A stretch of DNA of 5,446 nucleotides. Origin: an uncultured Clostridia bacterium. Its GTDB lineage: Bacteria; Bacillota; Clostridia; Christensenellales; UBA1242. How positions within the stretch are numbered: the stretch's first letter is position 1; every line of letters starts with the position of its first letter. A program made the position numbers and the translations under genes. Below are positions 5,163 through 5,446 of the stretch, in pieces. Location: the NCBI GenBank assembly GCA_937907645.1, contig CALCWV010000054.1, positions 1-5,446 on the forward strand. Direction: 5' to 3'. Below the pieces are notes generated by a model. It searched no databases and was not told the origin of the DNA. It saw nothing but the letters and a program-made list of their open reading frames with translations.

Positions 5163-5223
5163 TTTTGTCATAACTGCTCTTATATTTTTCAAATATTTGA
5201 TATAATTTTTTGTTATGACAAAA
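5163..5223. repeat. Nested inverted repeats upstream of dut
   Basis: A perfect 12-bp inverted repeat (TTTTGTCATAAC at 5163-5174, GTTATGACAAAA at 5212-5223) has a 37-nt gap. Inside it are TTATAT/ATATAA (5180-5185, 5200-5205) and a perfect 12-bp palindrome TCAAATATTTGA (5189-5200). The centres lie within 1-2 bp of each other. The left arm lies immediately upstream of the dut extended -10 box. The right arm covers the predicted start of a divergent promoter. This could be an operator pair, a cruciform or the remnant of a small mobile element. Confidence 0.7.
5198..5206 (+). promoter_or_regulatory. Perfect extended -10 box divergent from dut
   Basis: TGATATAAT is an exact TGnTATAAT. The -35 position (5178-5183) is poor. 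A transcript would begin near 5213, within the right arm of the inverted repeat, and run to the right, where no convincing gene is seen. It may drive a small RNA or a tiny leaderless peptide (ATG at 5215, 19 codons, stop at 5274), or it may be chance in AT-rich DNA. Confidence 0.35.
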
Positions 5224-5300
5224 TCAGCTCAGCACGATCAATGTTATTGCAAACATAGAAACAATGCAGAGTAATGTGGCGCCAGCTTATTATTTTAAAC

Positions 5301-5328
5301 AAAAAAAGGATAATACAATGATTATCCT
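5301..5328 (-). terminator. Minus-strand terminator of an unseen upstream transcript
   Basis: On the minus strand an 8-bp stem (AGGATAAT/ATTATCCT, 5307-5314 with 5321-5328, 6-nt loop) is followed by six further T (complement of 5301-5306). It would end a transcript coming from the right edge, about 170 nt before the dut start. Confidence 0.65.
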
Positions 5329-5339
5329 CTTTCAATGTA

Positions 5340-5377
5340 ATATGACAGTAAAAAGGAAGAGATTTTTACTGTCATAT
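5340..5377. repeat. Perfect 15-bp hairpin
   Basis: ATATGACAGTAAAAA at 5340-5354 pairs without mismatch with 5363-5377 around the purine-only loop GGAAGAGA. Neither strand has a T-run directly after it, so it is not a standard terminator. Both arms contain TATGACA (or its complement), which also occurs in both arms of the inverted repeat upstream of dut. Confidence 0.75.
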
Positions 5378-5446
5378 CTCTACGATTGATTTTTATAAAT
5401 ACACATATAAAAAATTTTAGATAAAAAATTGAGTGAGTCACGAGGC

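Larger units (their letters stand above)
5224..5446. other. Intergenic region without a convincing gene
   Basis: No reading frame here has both a ribosome site and family-like composition. The longest are a plus-strand frame from an ATG at 5264 to 5389 (41 codons, no ribosome site) and a minus-strand frame open from the right edge to 5322 (about 41 codons). The region is dominated by two hairpins listed separately. A minus-strand terminator suggests that a minus-strand transcript enters from beyond the right edge. Confidence 0.5.

Noticed and set aside
5163..5223. Inverted repeat as the ends of an insertion sequence or MITE
   Set aside because: No flanking target-site duplication was seen and the whole unit is only 61 bp; kept as a repeat without a mobile-element call.
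5224..5286. Minus-strand 20-codon hydrophobic frame just upstream of dut
   Set aside because: Looks like a membrane helix but has no usable start with a ribosome site; too short to separate from chance.
5264..5389. Plus-strand 41-codon frame in the right intergenic region
   Set aside because: No ribosome site, and it reads through both hairpins with no recognisable composition.
5322..5444. Minus-strand frame open from the right edge, as the end of a partial gene
   Set aside because: Hydrophobic but unrecognisable, passes through the perfect hairpin and stops inside the terminator stem. Another frame is also open for about 20 codons from the edge, so the coding frame cannot be chosen.

Overview
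This 5.4-kb window is AT-rich and looks like chromosomal DNA from a low-GC Gram-positive bacterium, most likely in the Clostridia or a neighbouring Bacillota lineage. The evidence is the strong AGGAGG-type ribosome sites, the Bacillota-type SepF, the lspA-rluD gene pair (lspA-ylyB in Bacillus), compact hairpin-plus-T-run terminators, and a small Cys/Gly-rich hydrophobic peptide of a style common in spore-forming clostridia. I cannot name a genus.

Layout. Positions 1-904 hold two separate plus-strand units. The first is a 71-residue Cys/Gly-rich peptide built from an internal duplication, with its own terminator. The second is a 129-residue soluble bacterial PH-domain protein with a sigma-A-like promoter and a bidirectional terminator (920-945). 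Positions 1040-5133 carry six minus-strand genes. Read in transcription order from the right they are dut (dUTPase), a TVP38/DedA-type membrane protein, a cytosolic BspA-like leucine-rich-repeat protein, and then the overlapping set sepF-lspA-rluD. Terminators follow dut and the LRR gene, and the LRR gene has a near-consensus promoter, so most of these genes look like short transcription units. Only sepF-lspA-rluD is a true operon with overlapping reading frames. Positions 5134-5446 hold no convincing gene but contain nested inverted repeats, divergent extended -10 promoters, a minus-strand terminator and a perfect 15-bp hairpin.

How the genes relate. sepF (Z-ring membrane anchor), lspA (lipoprotein signal peptidase) and rluD (23S rRNA pseudouridine synthase) look like a collapsed version of the Bacillus sepF...lspA-ylyB neighbourhood, lacking the ylmG, ylmH, divIVA and ileS genes that lie between sepF and lspA there. 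dut is a nucleotide-pool housekeeping gene. The remaining genes have no specific known role here.

Several start codons were moved on ribosome-site evidence: lspA to a TTG at 2459, rluD to 1951, sepF to 2826 and the LRR gene to 3790. No mobile element, CRISPR array, rRNA or tRNA was recognised. The most unusual items are the duplicated Cys/Gly peptide and the palindrome-rich region upstream of dut.
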